From Microvirgula aerodenitrificans DSM 15089 (GTDB lineage: Bacteria > Pseudomonadota > Gammaproteobacteria > Burkholderiales > Aquaspirillaceae), in NCBI RefSeq assembly GCF_000620105.1, contig NZ_JHVK01000010.1, forward strand, positions 62,001 to 126,000: a stretch of 64,000 bases of DNA, in the 5' to 3' direction. The notes under the pieces were generated by a model, which was not told the DNA's origin, did not search any database, and worked only from the letters and a program-made list of their open reading frames with translations. Each line of letters begins with the position of its first letter. Position 1 is the first letter of the stretch. Positions 12,301-19,204 of the stretch are shown in pieces. Both the position numbers and the translations under genes were made by a program.

Positions 12301-12707
12301 ACCGGCTGGGGGGGCGAGTGACTTTCCTGACCGATTTTCTGCCCGATACCGAAAGCCTGAGCTGGCTTCAGCATGCCGATTTGCTCGTCTATCCGTATCA
12401 GCATACCCAGGAATCGTCGAGTGCCGCCGTGCGCACCGGCCTGTCGGTCGGTGTGCCGGTCGCGGTCACGCCGCTGAGTATTTTCGATGATGTGGGCGAG
12501 GCAGTGAACCGTCTGCCGGGCACCGGGCCCGAGCAACTGGCGGCAGGCCTGTCGTTGCTGCTGGAGCGGCTGGCCACACCGGTGGCGCGAACGGCCGAGT
12601 GCGAGCGCATTGCACGCTGGTGCGCGGTCCGGCAGTGGCCGCAGTTGTCGACCCGGCTGTGCCGGCTGATCGACGGGCTCGCACCGTCATCGCTAGATGC
12701 CCACTAA
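9363..12707 (+). CDS. Triple-domain GT4 glycosyltransferase, probable polymerase of the O-chain
   Basis: A single 1114-residue protein with three successive GT-B (GT4) modules. Module 1 (about 1-360) has NVLFIGRICENKGQ and the E-x7-E region EGFGMPLIEAM near residue 266. Module 2 (about 370-725) has FLHVSSCFPRKGVDVLL and GEGLGMPMAEAM near residue 620. Module 3 (about 735-1105) starts at VSTWHSRCGIAIYAERL near residue 740; its acceptor-side motif is more divergent (ESSSAAVRTGLSVGVPVAV near 1020). Multi-domain GT4 polymerases such as WbdA build repeating units with more than one linkage, so this protein may make a whole D-rhamnan or mannan repeat. No membrane segment is seen; it may dock on the adjacent coiled-coil protein. 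Confidence 0.87.
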   Translation: MQIDAIHQFSHSCAPGDGVTNGLLFTRKLLRSLGFRSEIYCVTVHDALKHDLRSFRDYPVGEDRQALLVHHSLGHDDAAWIEARTEPKILVYHNITPAEFFPEGSYLHRYCTLGRQQLRDWAPQCIGAIGDSDFNSDELRDSGYGNAVTIPMLVDIDRVLAAPCDVRIEARHADTFNVLFIGRICENKGQLDLLEAFAELLHFIDRPARLMIVGGTTSEDYRARLDARIAELGLGDYIDMPGKVPADALIGYYRAADVFVSMSEHEGFGMPLIEAMLHDVPVVAYNSSNIGNTLGEGGLLLDSKDPRRIGALLNLISSQPALRRRIIAAQRRNLERFRADVVRRQLADYLGSLDIGVPLAPVDMPRNDLLAWQVEGPFDSDYSLAIVNRELARALRDLGENVALFSTEGGGDFAPDAGFLAAHPDIAALSQRSASHPQLDTVLRFCYPPRTNRMRGRVNAFHCYGWEESAFPADHAARFNHDLDLITVLSREVEKILRDNGVSTPIAVVGAGVDHILAAPVASTGVPGRGFRFLHVSSCFPRKGVDVLLRAWGKAFRAGDDVSLIIKTFPNPHNTVASQLERLRAADPDYPDVVLIERDLPQAELNALYRGCDAFVAPGRGEGLGMPMAEAMLFDLPVITTNWGGQTDFCTEETAWLVDYRFAPAQTHLGLSNSVWAEPDLAHLTARLREVRQTSPAGLTRRTAAARLKIERDYTWRGVAERTRAAVAALEAQPLLRPEPKIGWVSTWHSRCGIAIYAERLACRIPADRLVVLANRDAEVESPDAPNVHRCWSAADKSAGSLDALYDTIVAQGLGAVVIQFNFSFFGLPALARLVERLKARAIGVHLFFHSTADVHHGAELKTLTDIAPALATADRLYVHGVDDLNRLKTFGHVRNVVLFPHGVGAAPVPAVRPAVLAGKRVLASYGFLLPHKGIQALIHAFAMLAERQSDLYLLLVTACYPVEQSAQEARDCQALIDHYRLGGRVTFLTDFLPDTESLSWLQHADLLVYPYQHTQESSSAAVRTGLSVGVPVAVTPLSIFDDVGEAVNRLPGTGPEQLAAGLSLLLERLATPVARTAECERIARWCAVRQWPQLSTRLCRLIDGLAPSSLDAH

Positions 12708-12832
12708 TGATGGGCCTGCCATATTCAATGGTGAATGAATTTTTGTGTTGGCGGGAGTGCTCTCCCTCCCTAATCATGCGTACTTTGATGTGTCGGTAAA
12801 ACCGATAGTGCCTGCATTTTGAGCCATTGCAG

Positions 12833-12856
12833 CCCGCCAGAAGCGGGTCGTTTTCC
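12833..12856 (+). terminator. Probable terminator of the polysaccharide operon
   Basis: CCCGC, loop CAGAA, GCGGG, then TCGTTTTCC. A weaker hairpin TCGGT-AAAA-CCGA lies about 40 bases upstream. Both are in the 642-base gap after the triple glycosyltransferase. Confidence 0.5.
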
Positions 12857-13349
12857 TTGAATGGTGCACGCATCCGGAGTTGGTGTTGCAAAAATGATAC
12901 AGTTAAAGTGCAGCCGAAAAAACGTAAACTTTTGGTCCCGTAAAAAAGTCAATACGAAAATTTGTGACGAATCGGTCGTTTGATGTAAATCAAAAGTCAG
13001 TTAATGCAATGAATTTGAAAGAGTTTTTTTTATTCGGAATTGAGGTGATAGATGAATTTTTATTGATGCTGGCTTTGCCGGCAAGAAAGCTGTCATACTC
13101 GCCGCAGCAACAACGATGGACAGATTTGTCAGTATGGCAAACCCGTTCGTAGAATTGTCCCCGCAAGTGTCTCTACAACACCGCTTGGTTTCACACCCTT
13201 GTCCGGCAGACCTTGTAGAAGGCCTGTCACTGCCGAGCCAGCCACCCGGCGCCGGCCGCCAAGGACGAGAGTGATTGCAACAGGGTGGTCTGCTGCGGAA
13301 ATCCGGCGGCGACACGATTGCACCGAACTATCTAGATAGGAGCTTCACA
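12857..13349 (+). promoter_or_regulatory. Promoter and long leader region of the S-layer-like gene
   Basis: This gene-free stretch has two parts. From about 12890 to 13060 it is strongly AT-rich, unlike the GC-rich neighbours, and holds an FNR-type palindrome. From about 13090 to 13349 it is GC-richer and would be a leader of roughly 300 bases if transcription starts just downstream of the palindrome. A strong Shine-Dalgarno sequence TAGGAG ends 7 bases before the ATG at 13350. No convincing gene is present: the 62-codon frame at 12964 has no ribosome site and unlike codon use. Long leaders are common for S-layer mRNAs. Confidence 0.55.
12980..12993. promoter_or_regulatory. FNR/ANR-type binding palindrome
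   Basis: TTGATGTAAATCAA matches the FNR consensus TTGAT-N4-ATCAA at every fixed position. Eight bases upstream a TGTGACGAAT ten-mer (12963-12972) repeats the left arm and spacer of the CRP-type palindrome at 20733. The site lies about 360 bases before the S-layer-like start codon. Which regulator binds is not shown: a true FNR/ANR, or less likely the Crp/Fnr protein encoded at 20809. Confidence 0.6.
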
Positions 13350-15074
13350 ATGGCAGCAACTGCTACCCAAATTCATTAACTCTACGTTGCTTACTTCAAC
13401 CGTGCCGCTGACCCGGCTGGTCTGGCTTACTGGACCAGCACCGGTGCTTCTGCCGAAGCCATCGCCGCTGCTTTCGGTAGCAGCAAGCAAGTCGAAACTG
13501 CTGCCAACTTCAAACTGATCAATGACCCGACGCTGGTCAATTCGGTGACCGGCCGCAGCGAGTTCATCGACCAGGTTTACAACAACCTGTTCGGCCACAA
13601 GCCGGATGCCGCTGGCAAGGATTACTGGGATGCCCAACTGGCCCAGGGCAAAGTGTCGGTTTCGCAGTTCATCGTTGCCGTGATCAATGGTGCGCAAGGT
13701 GACGATGCTGCCATTGTCGCCAACAAGGCTGCCGTGTCGGCTTCCTTTGTCGAGCAAGCCACTGCTGCCGGTATCGTACTGTCGGGCGCAACCTACGCCG
13801 ATGGCTCCCCGGTGTTCGCCGCATCGCTGAAGGGCGTTCTGGCTGGCGTGACCGAAAATGCTGCGACTGTGCAAATCGGCCAAGCCCAAGCTGCCCAAGC
13901 AGTGGCTGCCGGCACCACTACCGGCCTTGTCGATGTCGATGTCCTGATGGTCGCAAACAAAACCGTTTCGCTGAATGGCACCGCAGGCAATGATGTGTTC
14001 TCGGCTGATGGCCTGACCAACATGGCTTCTGATGCCAAGATTGATGCAGGTGCTGGCGTCGACACGCTGATTCTGAAGGCTGCTACTAGCCATGCAACCC
14101 AGTTCTACAACTTCGAAAGTGTGAAACTGGCTGCTGATACTGCTGCCGCTAATTTTGATGCTACGGCTTTCACCAACTCCAAGATCGCTTCGGTTACGGT
14201 GGACAAGGCGCTGGGCACCAATGCAATTGCAATTACCGGCAACAACGGCCTGGTTGTTAACACGGAGAAGGATGCTACTACGATCACTAGCCTGACCCTG
14301 AAGGCTGCCAACGCTACCGTAAATGATGTGCTCGGTGACAATGCACTGGTGAACACCATCGGTGGCAATGTGACCATTAACAGTGGCGCGACTGTCAACA
14401 AATTCTCCAACCTGATTGTCAACAACAAGGATGCTGATGCTACCTACCATTTCAACGGTTTTGATACCGTGAGCCTGGCCGGTAGCAAGGCTGCTGCAGT
14501 GACGCTGGATGCCAACACCAAGGTGTTTGCTGCCGGTTCCTACGCTGGCGACATCACGGTTGGCAGCGGTGCCGCGACGACCTCGCTGGTGACCGGTTCG
14601 GGTAATGACAAGATCCAAGTTGCTGGTGGCAGCAGCAACATTGCGGTTGATGCCGGTAATGGTAACGACCTGATCACAGTGACGACGCTGGTTGCCAATA
14701 CCGGCTCGATCAAACTGAGCGGTGGGGCTGGTGCTGATGCGTTCTCCTTTATTGCCGGCTCGGCTGGCAGCCACGTGACGATCGCCGACTTTGCTGTTGG
14801 TGACTCGCTGATCGTCGCCGATGCTACTGCCGGTATTGCCAAGGCTGCTGCTTTCGCAACGGCTCCGGCTGATTTTGCTGCTGCACTGCTGACGGTTCAA
14901 ACTGATGTTAATGCCGCAGGTGCCAACCATGCACAGTGGTTCCAGTTTGGTGGCGATACCTACGTTGTGGGTAGCGGTGCGGTTAATACCGCTGGCCCGG
15001 CTGGGCTTGCTGATGACTTGGTCATCAAGCTGGCCGGTACGGTTGACCTGACCAACGCCATCCACGCTGCCTAA
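13350..15074 (+). pseudogene. S-layer-like T1SS-secreted DUF4214/RTX-like protein, interrupted by a stop at codon 10
   Basis: The frame from ATG 13350, preceded by a good TAGGAG site, reads MAATATQIH and then TAA at 13377-13379. It continues open for 565 more codons to 15074. Immediately after the stop comes LYVAYFNRAADPAGLAYW, the standard start of a DUF4214 domain, then IDQVYNNLFGHKPDAAGKDYW. So the true reading begins at 13350 and the TAA is a nonsense change, where relatives carry a residue before LYVAYFNR. The first later start, GTG at 13545, would lose half the DUF4214 region. The middle is Ala/Thr/Val/Asn-rich and low in charge. Residues about 410-480 carry RTX-like turns (GSGNDKI, DAGNGNDLI, LSGGAGADAF). 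The end LAGTVDLTNAIHAA suits a C-terminal T1SS signal. No N-terminal signal peptide is seen. A sequencing error or suppression is possible. Confidence 0.8.
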
Positions 15075-15136
15075 CTGGGCAAGTGGCGAGCTGTCACCTT
15101 ATTGTCAGACCGCCGTCGTAACGCTTACGCGTTAAT

Positions 15137-15172
15137 GCAACACCCCCCGGCTTGCCGGGGGGTGTTGCCATT
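15137..15172 (+). terminator. Strong hairpin terminator of the S-layer-like gene
   Basis: A perfect inverted repeat GCAACACCCCCCGGC / GCCGGGGGGTGTTGC with a minimal loop is followed by CATTTCGG. A small hairpin TAACGC-TTAC-GCGTTA (15119-15134) lies just upstream. The T-tract is poor but the stem is very strong, as expected after a highly expressed gene. Confidence 0.7.
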
Positions 15173-15338
15173 TCGGTCAGCATATCGGCCGTATGAATTC
15201 AATAGTGGTAATCCCCCCCATTTTTAGCGGTCGCCAGAAGCAGAGGCTGAGCCAGGATGGACCTCCTCCCGAAAAACCGTAGCGGTGAAAAGTAGAGATT
15301 TCTGGCAAATTTGAGCCCATCCGGGCAGGAGATTTGTC

Positions 15339-15605
15339 ATGAAAAAATCGAAGTTCACGGAAGAGCAGATTGCCTTCGCGCTGCGCCAGGCGGAGTCGGG
15401 CACCACGGTCGCGGGGGTCTGCCGCAAGATGGGCATCTCCGAGGCCACCTTCTACAACTGGAAGAAGAAGTACGGTGGCCTCGGCGTCAGCGAGCTGCGC
15501 CGCTTGAAGCAGCTGGAAGAAGAGAACGCCCGACTCAAGCGCATGGTGACCGACCTGAGCCTGGACAAGCAGATGCTGCAGGAAGTCATCCAGAAAAAGC
15601 TGTGA
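15339..15605 (+). CDS. IS3-family transposase OrfA
   Basis: An 88-residue DNA-binding protein. It has an N-terminal helix-turn-helix (FTEEQIAFALRQAESG, then GISEATFYNWKKKYGGLG) and a C-terminal leucine-zipper-like stretch KQLEEENARLKRMVTDLSLD. GCAGGAGA lies before the ATG. Near its end is AAA-AAG at 15594-15599, the slippery site for -1 frameshifting into orfB. Alone, it normally acts as a regulator of transposition. Confidence 0.9.
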   Translation: MKKSKFTEEQIAFALRQAESGTTVAGVCRKMGISEATFYNWKKKYGGLGVSELRRLKQLEEENARLKRMVTDLSLDKQMLQEVIQKKL

Positions 15606-16456
15606 AGCCGGCTCGCAAACGCGAGTTGGCCAACTTCCTGATCGACGCGTACCGCGTCAGCATTCGCCGTGCCACCGCTGTCGTTCAACTGTGGCAAGGC
15701 ACTTGTTTTTATTGCCCTCACCCTCGTGACGATCGCGCGGAAGGGCAGAGGATCCGCGAGATTGCCGCTACGCGCATTCGCTATGGCGCGCGCCGCATCC
15801 ATGTCCTGCTGCGGCGTGAGGGCTTGCTGATCAATCACAAGAAGACCTACCGGATCTACTGCGAGGAAGGTCTGAACCTGCGGCGCAAACGCCCCAGACG
15901 ACGCGTGGCCGCTGCGCATCGCCAGGCGCGCCCGGTCGTCTCCAACGTGAATGCGTGCTGGAGCATGGATTTCGTCGCCGATCAACTGTTCAACGGCCAA
16001 AAGATCCGGGCGTTAACTGTAGTGGATAATTTTAGCCGGGAAAGCCTGGCGGTCACGGTGGATTTCGCCCTGAAAACCGCGGACGTAGTGGCGACGATGC
16101 TGCATGTGCAAGCCTTGCGCGGTACGCCACAGCGGATTCAGGTCGACAGCGGCAGTGAATTCATTTCGGTGGCGTTGGATCAATGGGCGTACGAACAAGG
16201 CATCACGCTGGGCTTCTCGCGGCCCGGGAAACCCACGGATAATGCCTTCATCGAGTCGTTCAACGGCAGTCTGCGTGATGGGTGCCTGAACGTGCATTGG
16301 TTTCTGTCGCTGGCTGATGCGCGTGACAAAATCGAGCGTTGGCGGCAGGATTGCAACGAATTCAGGCCGCACAGTTCACCGGGCGACCGGACTCCCAGCG
16401 AGTTCCGGCTAGCCCATCTTGAAGCCGGAAATCTCCAGCTTAGACCGCTCGGTTAG
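15602..16456 (+). CDS. IS3-family transposase OrfB (catalytic part, made as OrfAB fusion)
   Basis: The rve-type integrase domain with a complete DDE set: WSMDFVADQ (first Asp), IQVDSGSEF (second Asp) and NAFIESFNGSLRD (Glu), preceded by the HTH_21 region IRYGARRIHVLLRREG. It is in the -1 frame relative to OrfA. Slippage on AAA-AAG gives a fusion reading QKKAVKPARKRELANF across the junction. GTG 15602 could allow separate synthesis. All motifs are intact, so the element may still be mobile. Confidence 0.88.
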   Translation: MKPARKRELANFLIDAYRVSIRRATAVVQLWQGTCFYCPHPRDDRAEGQRIREIAATRIRYGARRIHVLLRREGLLINHKKTYRIYCEEGLNLRRKRPRRRVAAAHRQARPVVSNVNACWSMDFVADQLFNGQKIRALTVVDNFSRESLAVTVDFALKTADVVATMLHVQALRGTPQRIQVDSGSEFISVALDQWAYEQGITLGFSRPGKPTDNAFIESFNGSLRDGCLNVHWFLSLADARDKIERWRQDCNEFRPHSSPGDRTPSEFRLAHLEAGNLQLRPLG

Positions 16457-16527
16457 TCGGGAGGAGGTCAGCATACGGATACAAGACCCGGTAGAATCCC
16501 GTTTCCCTATCGCCGTTGCCTTTCCGC

Positions 16528-18018
16528 ATGCTGTTTAGTTCGTTCACGTTCATCTTCGGGTTTCTACCGCTAGCCTGGCTGGCCTGGCGCTGGCTGGCTG
16601 GACGAAATCTGACATGGGCACTTGGCTGGCTGGTGCTGGCTTCCCTGGTTTTCTACAGCTGGTGGGATCCGCGTTACCTGCCGCTACTGCTGGGCTCGGT
16701 GGCCATCAATTTCCTGCTCGGGGGCCGGATTCTGTCCGTGCGGCGAATGGGGCGGGATGCCGCAGCTGCACGCTGGATGGCGGTCGGGATCACCTTCAAT
16801 CTGCTTGCGCTCGGCTATTTCAAATACGCGCACTTCCTGAGCATTACACTATCCGGTGTAATCGGGCAAAACTGGACGCTGCCCGCTCACGTGTTGCCGC
16901 TGGCAATTTCTTTCGTCACCTTTCAGAAGATCGCCTATCTCGTCGATTGCAGGCGCGGACTCGTCCATCAGCACCGGCTGCGCGATTACCTGTTTTTTGT
17001 GACCTTTTTCCCTCAGTTGATCGCGGGACCTATCGTTCATCATCAGCCGTTGATCGCGCAGCTCTCACCGGGCAATCCGCTGTTGCATGATCATCGGATC
17101 TGGCAATCGGGGCTGGGCCTGTTTGCCATCGGGCTGTTCAAAAAGGTCGTGCTGGCTGACAGCCTTGGCCACTATGCCGGCCCGGTCTTTGCCGCAGCGG
17201 CAGCGGGTCCCGTGTCCGGGGAGGCAGCATGGAGCGGGATGCTTGCCTACACACTGCAACTGTATTTCGATTTTTCCGGCTACTCCGACATGGCCATCGG
17301 GTTGGGGCTGCTGTTCGGCTTTCGTCTGCCGCTCAATTTTCAGTCGCCGTATCGCGCCGACTCAATTATTGAATTCTGGCGTAGATGGCATATGACTTTG
17401 TCATCCTTTCTTCGTGATTACGTGTATATCCCGCTGGGCGGCGGAAGGGCAGGGTCTGCAAGGCGCTATCGCAATTTGTTGTTGACCATGCTGCTCGGCG
17501 GAGTCTGGCACGGAGCTGGCTGGACCTTTGTGCTGTGGGGGGTGATGCATGGCGTGCTGCTGTTGCTCAACCATGCATGGCGCGCAGTGAGCGTCCACCT
17601 GCCGCGTCCTGCCTCTCCCAGGGGGGGCACGGCAGCCCGGATGCTGGGGGTCGGCATGACATTCTTGCTGGTGGCGCTGGCCTGGGTGTTGTTCCGGGCG
17701 CCGGATCTGGCGACCGCATGGCATTTATACCTGTCCCTGCTGCAAACCTGGCTTCCCGTTTTCCCTGAGGGTGATGTGGTTGAGGCCATGCTCGCGTTGT
17801 CGCCTTCCGCTGTCTGGCTGTGGCTGCTGGCCGGGCTGCTCGTTGTCTGGGGGCTGCCGAATGCTGCCCGCTTCATGCGCTACGACCCCGTACCGAATGC
17901 GTCTGTAACGCACATGCCGGGCCTGGCGGTGGGGCTTGTCTGCGGTGTGTTGCTGTGGTGTGCGCTGAAATGGCTGCTGACGGCGCCAACGGGCGATTTC
18001 CTGTATTTCAATTTCTGA
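16528..18018 (+). CDS. MBOAT-family membrane O-acyltransferase
   Basis: A polytopic membrane protein of 496 residues of the AlgI/DltB/PatA type, which passes acyl groups across the membrane for polysaccharide or peptidoglycan O-acylation. It starts MLFSSFTFIFGFLPL, the usual opening of AlgI-like proteins; the ATG at 16528 is preferred to an upstream TTG at 16516. FPQLIAGPIVHH, FDFSGYSDMAIGLGLLFGF, FWRRWHMTLSSFLRDYVYIPLGG and the active-site region GGVWHGAGWTFVLWG (catalytic His) are present. The next gene, 14 bases downstream, encodes a probable periplasmic SGNH-like partner. The location suggests O-acetylation of the surface polysaccharide made by the upstream island. Confidence 0.92.
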   Translation: MLFSSFTFIFGFLPLAWLAWRWLAGRNLTWALGWLVLASLVFYSWWDPRYLPLLLGSVAINFLLGGRILSVRRMGRDAAAARWMAVGITFNLLALGYFKYAHFLSITLSGVIGQNWTLPAHVLPLAISFVTFQKIAYLVDCRRGLVHQHRLRDYLFFVTFFPQLIAGPIVHHQPLIAQLSPGNPLLHDHRIWQSGLGLFAIGLFKKVVLADSLGHYAGPVFAAAAAGPVSGEAAWSGMLAYTLQLYFDFSGYSDMAIGLGLLFGFRLPLNFQSPYRADSIIEFWRRWHMTLSSFLRDYVYIPLGGGRAGSARRYRNLLLTMLLGGVWHGAGWTFVLWGVMHGVLLLLNHAWRAVSVHLPRPASPRGGTAARMLGVGMTFLLVALAWVLFRAPDLATAWHLYLSLLQTWLPVFPEGDVVEAMLALSPSAVWLWLLAGLLVVWGLPNAARFMRYDPVPNASVTHMPGLAVGLVCGVLLWCALKWLLTAPTGDFLYFNF

Positions 18019-18032
18019 CGGGCGGAGAAAAA

Positions 18033-19028
18033 GTGCGCTTCTGGGCCGGGTTGGCGATGGCGATGGCAGGGCTTTCGCTTGGGTGGTATGTGCTGTTTGC
18101 CGGTCAACTGGGCCGGCAGACACCGTCATCCCGCTGGGTGGCCGAGGTGCGGGCGATCAAGCTGGCCCGTGCCGAGTCACTAGCTGGTCAACGCAAACTG
18201 GTGCTGGTATCGGGCTCGAATGCGCTATTCGGGCTGGATTCGGGCCGGCTCGAGCGTGCCTGGGGGCTGCCTGTCGTCAATGGTGCGGTTAATGCCGGCC
18301 TGCTGTTGCCTTACGTGCTTGAGTCATCCAAGGCACTGATCGGCCCCGGGGATGTGGTGTTGATGCCTCTGGAGTATCCGATGTTTGGCAATGCGGAAGC
18401 GTTGAACAGTATCGTTATCGATTATGTGCTGGCTCGTGATCCCGCTTACTGGTCGGGACTGCCGTGGCGGGAGCGCCTGCGCTTTCTGGCTGACGTGGAG
18501 CCGCTGCGCCTCTGGAAGGGCTGGCGCAATCCGCCCGACCGTTCTGTCGGGCAAGGAGTGTATGGCGGCCACCATGTAGACGTGCGCGGTGATCAGACTC
18601 ATTCAGCGGCGGCCGACCGGACGGATCAGGAGCGGGCAGAACTGGCTGCCACGCGTCCATGGCGATACGGGCGCGACAACCCGCCTGACCCCACGGCCTG
18701 GCGCCGCCTGGTGGCTTATCGGAACTGGCTGCAGCAGCGGGGCGCCTGCCTGATCCTGTTGCCGCCGACATTGCTGTTCGATGTTTCCTACCGGACCGAT
18801 CCTGTCGAGCACCGGTTCTACGCATCTCTGCCGGTGCAGGCGAGGGCGCAGGGTCTGGTTTACGTCGGCAATCCGTATGACTTCATGTACCCACGCGACT
18901 GGTATTTCAATACGGATTACCACCTGACAGCGGAAGGGCGGGCCCGTCATACCGGGCGCGTCATTTCGCTGCTGGGGCCGGACCTGGGCCGCTGGTGCGG
19001 TTGGCAGGGGACCACTGCACGGCCTTGA
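18033..19028 (+). CDS. Membrane-anchored SGNH-hydrolase-like acylation partner of the MBOAT protein
   Basis: A 331-residue protein with a hydrophobic N-terminal anchor (about residues 4-22) and a periplasmic domain. The GTG at 18033 is chosen because GGAG stands five bases before it and the frame then begins right after the MBOAT stop. The block LVSGSNALFGLDSG fits an SGNH nucleophile region and FNTDYHLTAEGRARHTG fits the C-terminal Asp/His pair. I recognise no specific named family. MBOAT genes are commonly followed by such proteins (AlgJ/X-, PatB- or DltD-like), which complete transfer of the acyl group. The acceptor here is unknown. Confidence 0.75.
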   Translation: MRFWAGLAMAMAGLSLGWYVLFAGQLGRQTPSSRWVAEVRAIKLARAESLAGQRKLVLVSGSNALFGLDSGRLERAWGLPVVNGAVNAGLLLPYVLESSKALIGPGDVVLMPLEYPMFGNAEALNSIVIDYVLARDPAYWSGLPWRERLRFLADVEPLRLWKGWRNPPDRSVGQGVYGGHHVDVRGDQTHSAAADRTDQERAELAATRPWRYGRDNPPDPTAWRRLVAYRNWLQQRGACLILLPPTLLFDVSYRTDPVEHRFYASLPVQARAQGLVYVGNPYDFMYPRDWYFNTDYHLTAEGRARHTGRVISLLGPDLGRWCGWQGTTARP

Positions 19029-19094
19029 GGCGGAGTGCTGTCCGAACAATTGACGTCGGTATTTTTCTGTCTCAATTAATATTCATTAGTTGGA

Positions 19095-19143
19095 TATAAT
19101 TTGCAGCGTCTTGGGGGTGTCCATATCGCCCTGCCGCGGCAGG
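19095..19143 (+). promoter_or_regulatory. Candidate promoter and leader palindrome of the protease gene
   Basis: A consensus -10 box TATAAT at 19095-19100 lies in an AT-rich patch with no clear -35 box at the right distance. A perfect palindrome CCTGCCGCGGCAGG (19130-19143) follows in the leader, and GGAG at 19192-19195 precedes the GTG start at 19205. Confidence 0.35.
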
Positions 19144-19204
19144 CAGGCAGGGCTGCGGTGCGCCGCGTAATGGGTGGCCCCGCAATCTCCTGGAGAAGTG
19201 TGTT

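Larger units (their letters stand above)
15258..16470 (+). mobile_element. IS3-family insertion sequence (IS407-like group)
   Basis: About 1213 bases bounded by imperfect inverted repeats. The left end TGGACCTCCTCCCGA and the complement of the right end TGACCTCCTCCCGA match apart from one extra base. The similarity continues inward (AACCG, AGCGGT, GAGATTTC) for about 45 bases. It holds orfA and orfB joined by a -1 frameshift site. No target-site duplication is visible: the flanks end CCAGGA on the left and start GCATAC on the right. It sits between the S-layer terminator and the MBOAT gene without breaking either. Confidence 0.88.

Noticed and set aside
12964-13152. A 62-codon frame in the S-layer promoter region
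   Set aside because: AT-rich regulatory DNA, no ribosome site, no recognisable protein features.
13332-15065. A 577-codon minus-strand frame opposite the S-layer-like gene, open across the stop codon
   Set aside because: It is explained by strong codon bias of the plus gene; the ribosome site, DUF4214 motifs and terminator all fit the plus strand.
15187-15257. Segment left of the IS (GGTAATCCCCCC, ATTTTTAGCGG) that looks like the end of another IS3-type element
   Set aside because: Too short and without a matching second end in the window to support a call.
15176-16480. GGTCAGCATA present on both sides of the IS (15176 and 16466) as a possible target duplication
   Set aside because: On the right it overlaps the IS terminal repeat itself, and on the left it is about 75 bases away from the IS end.
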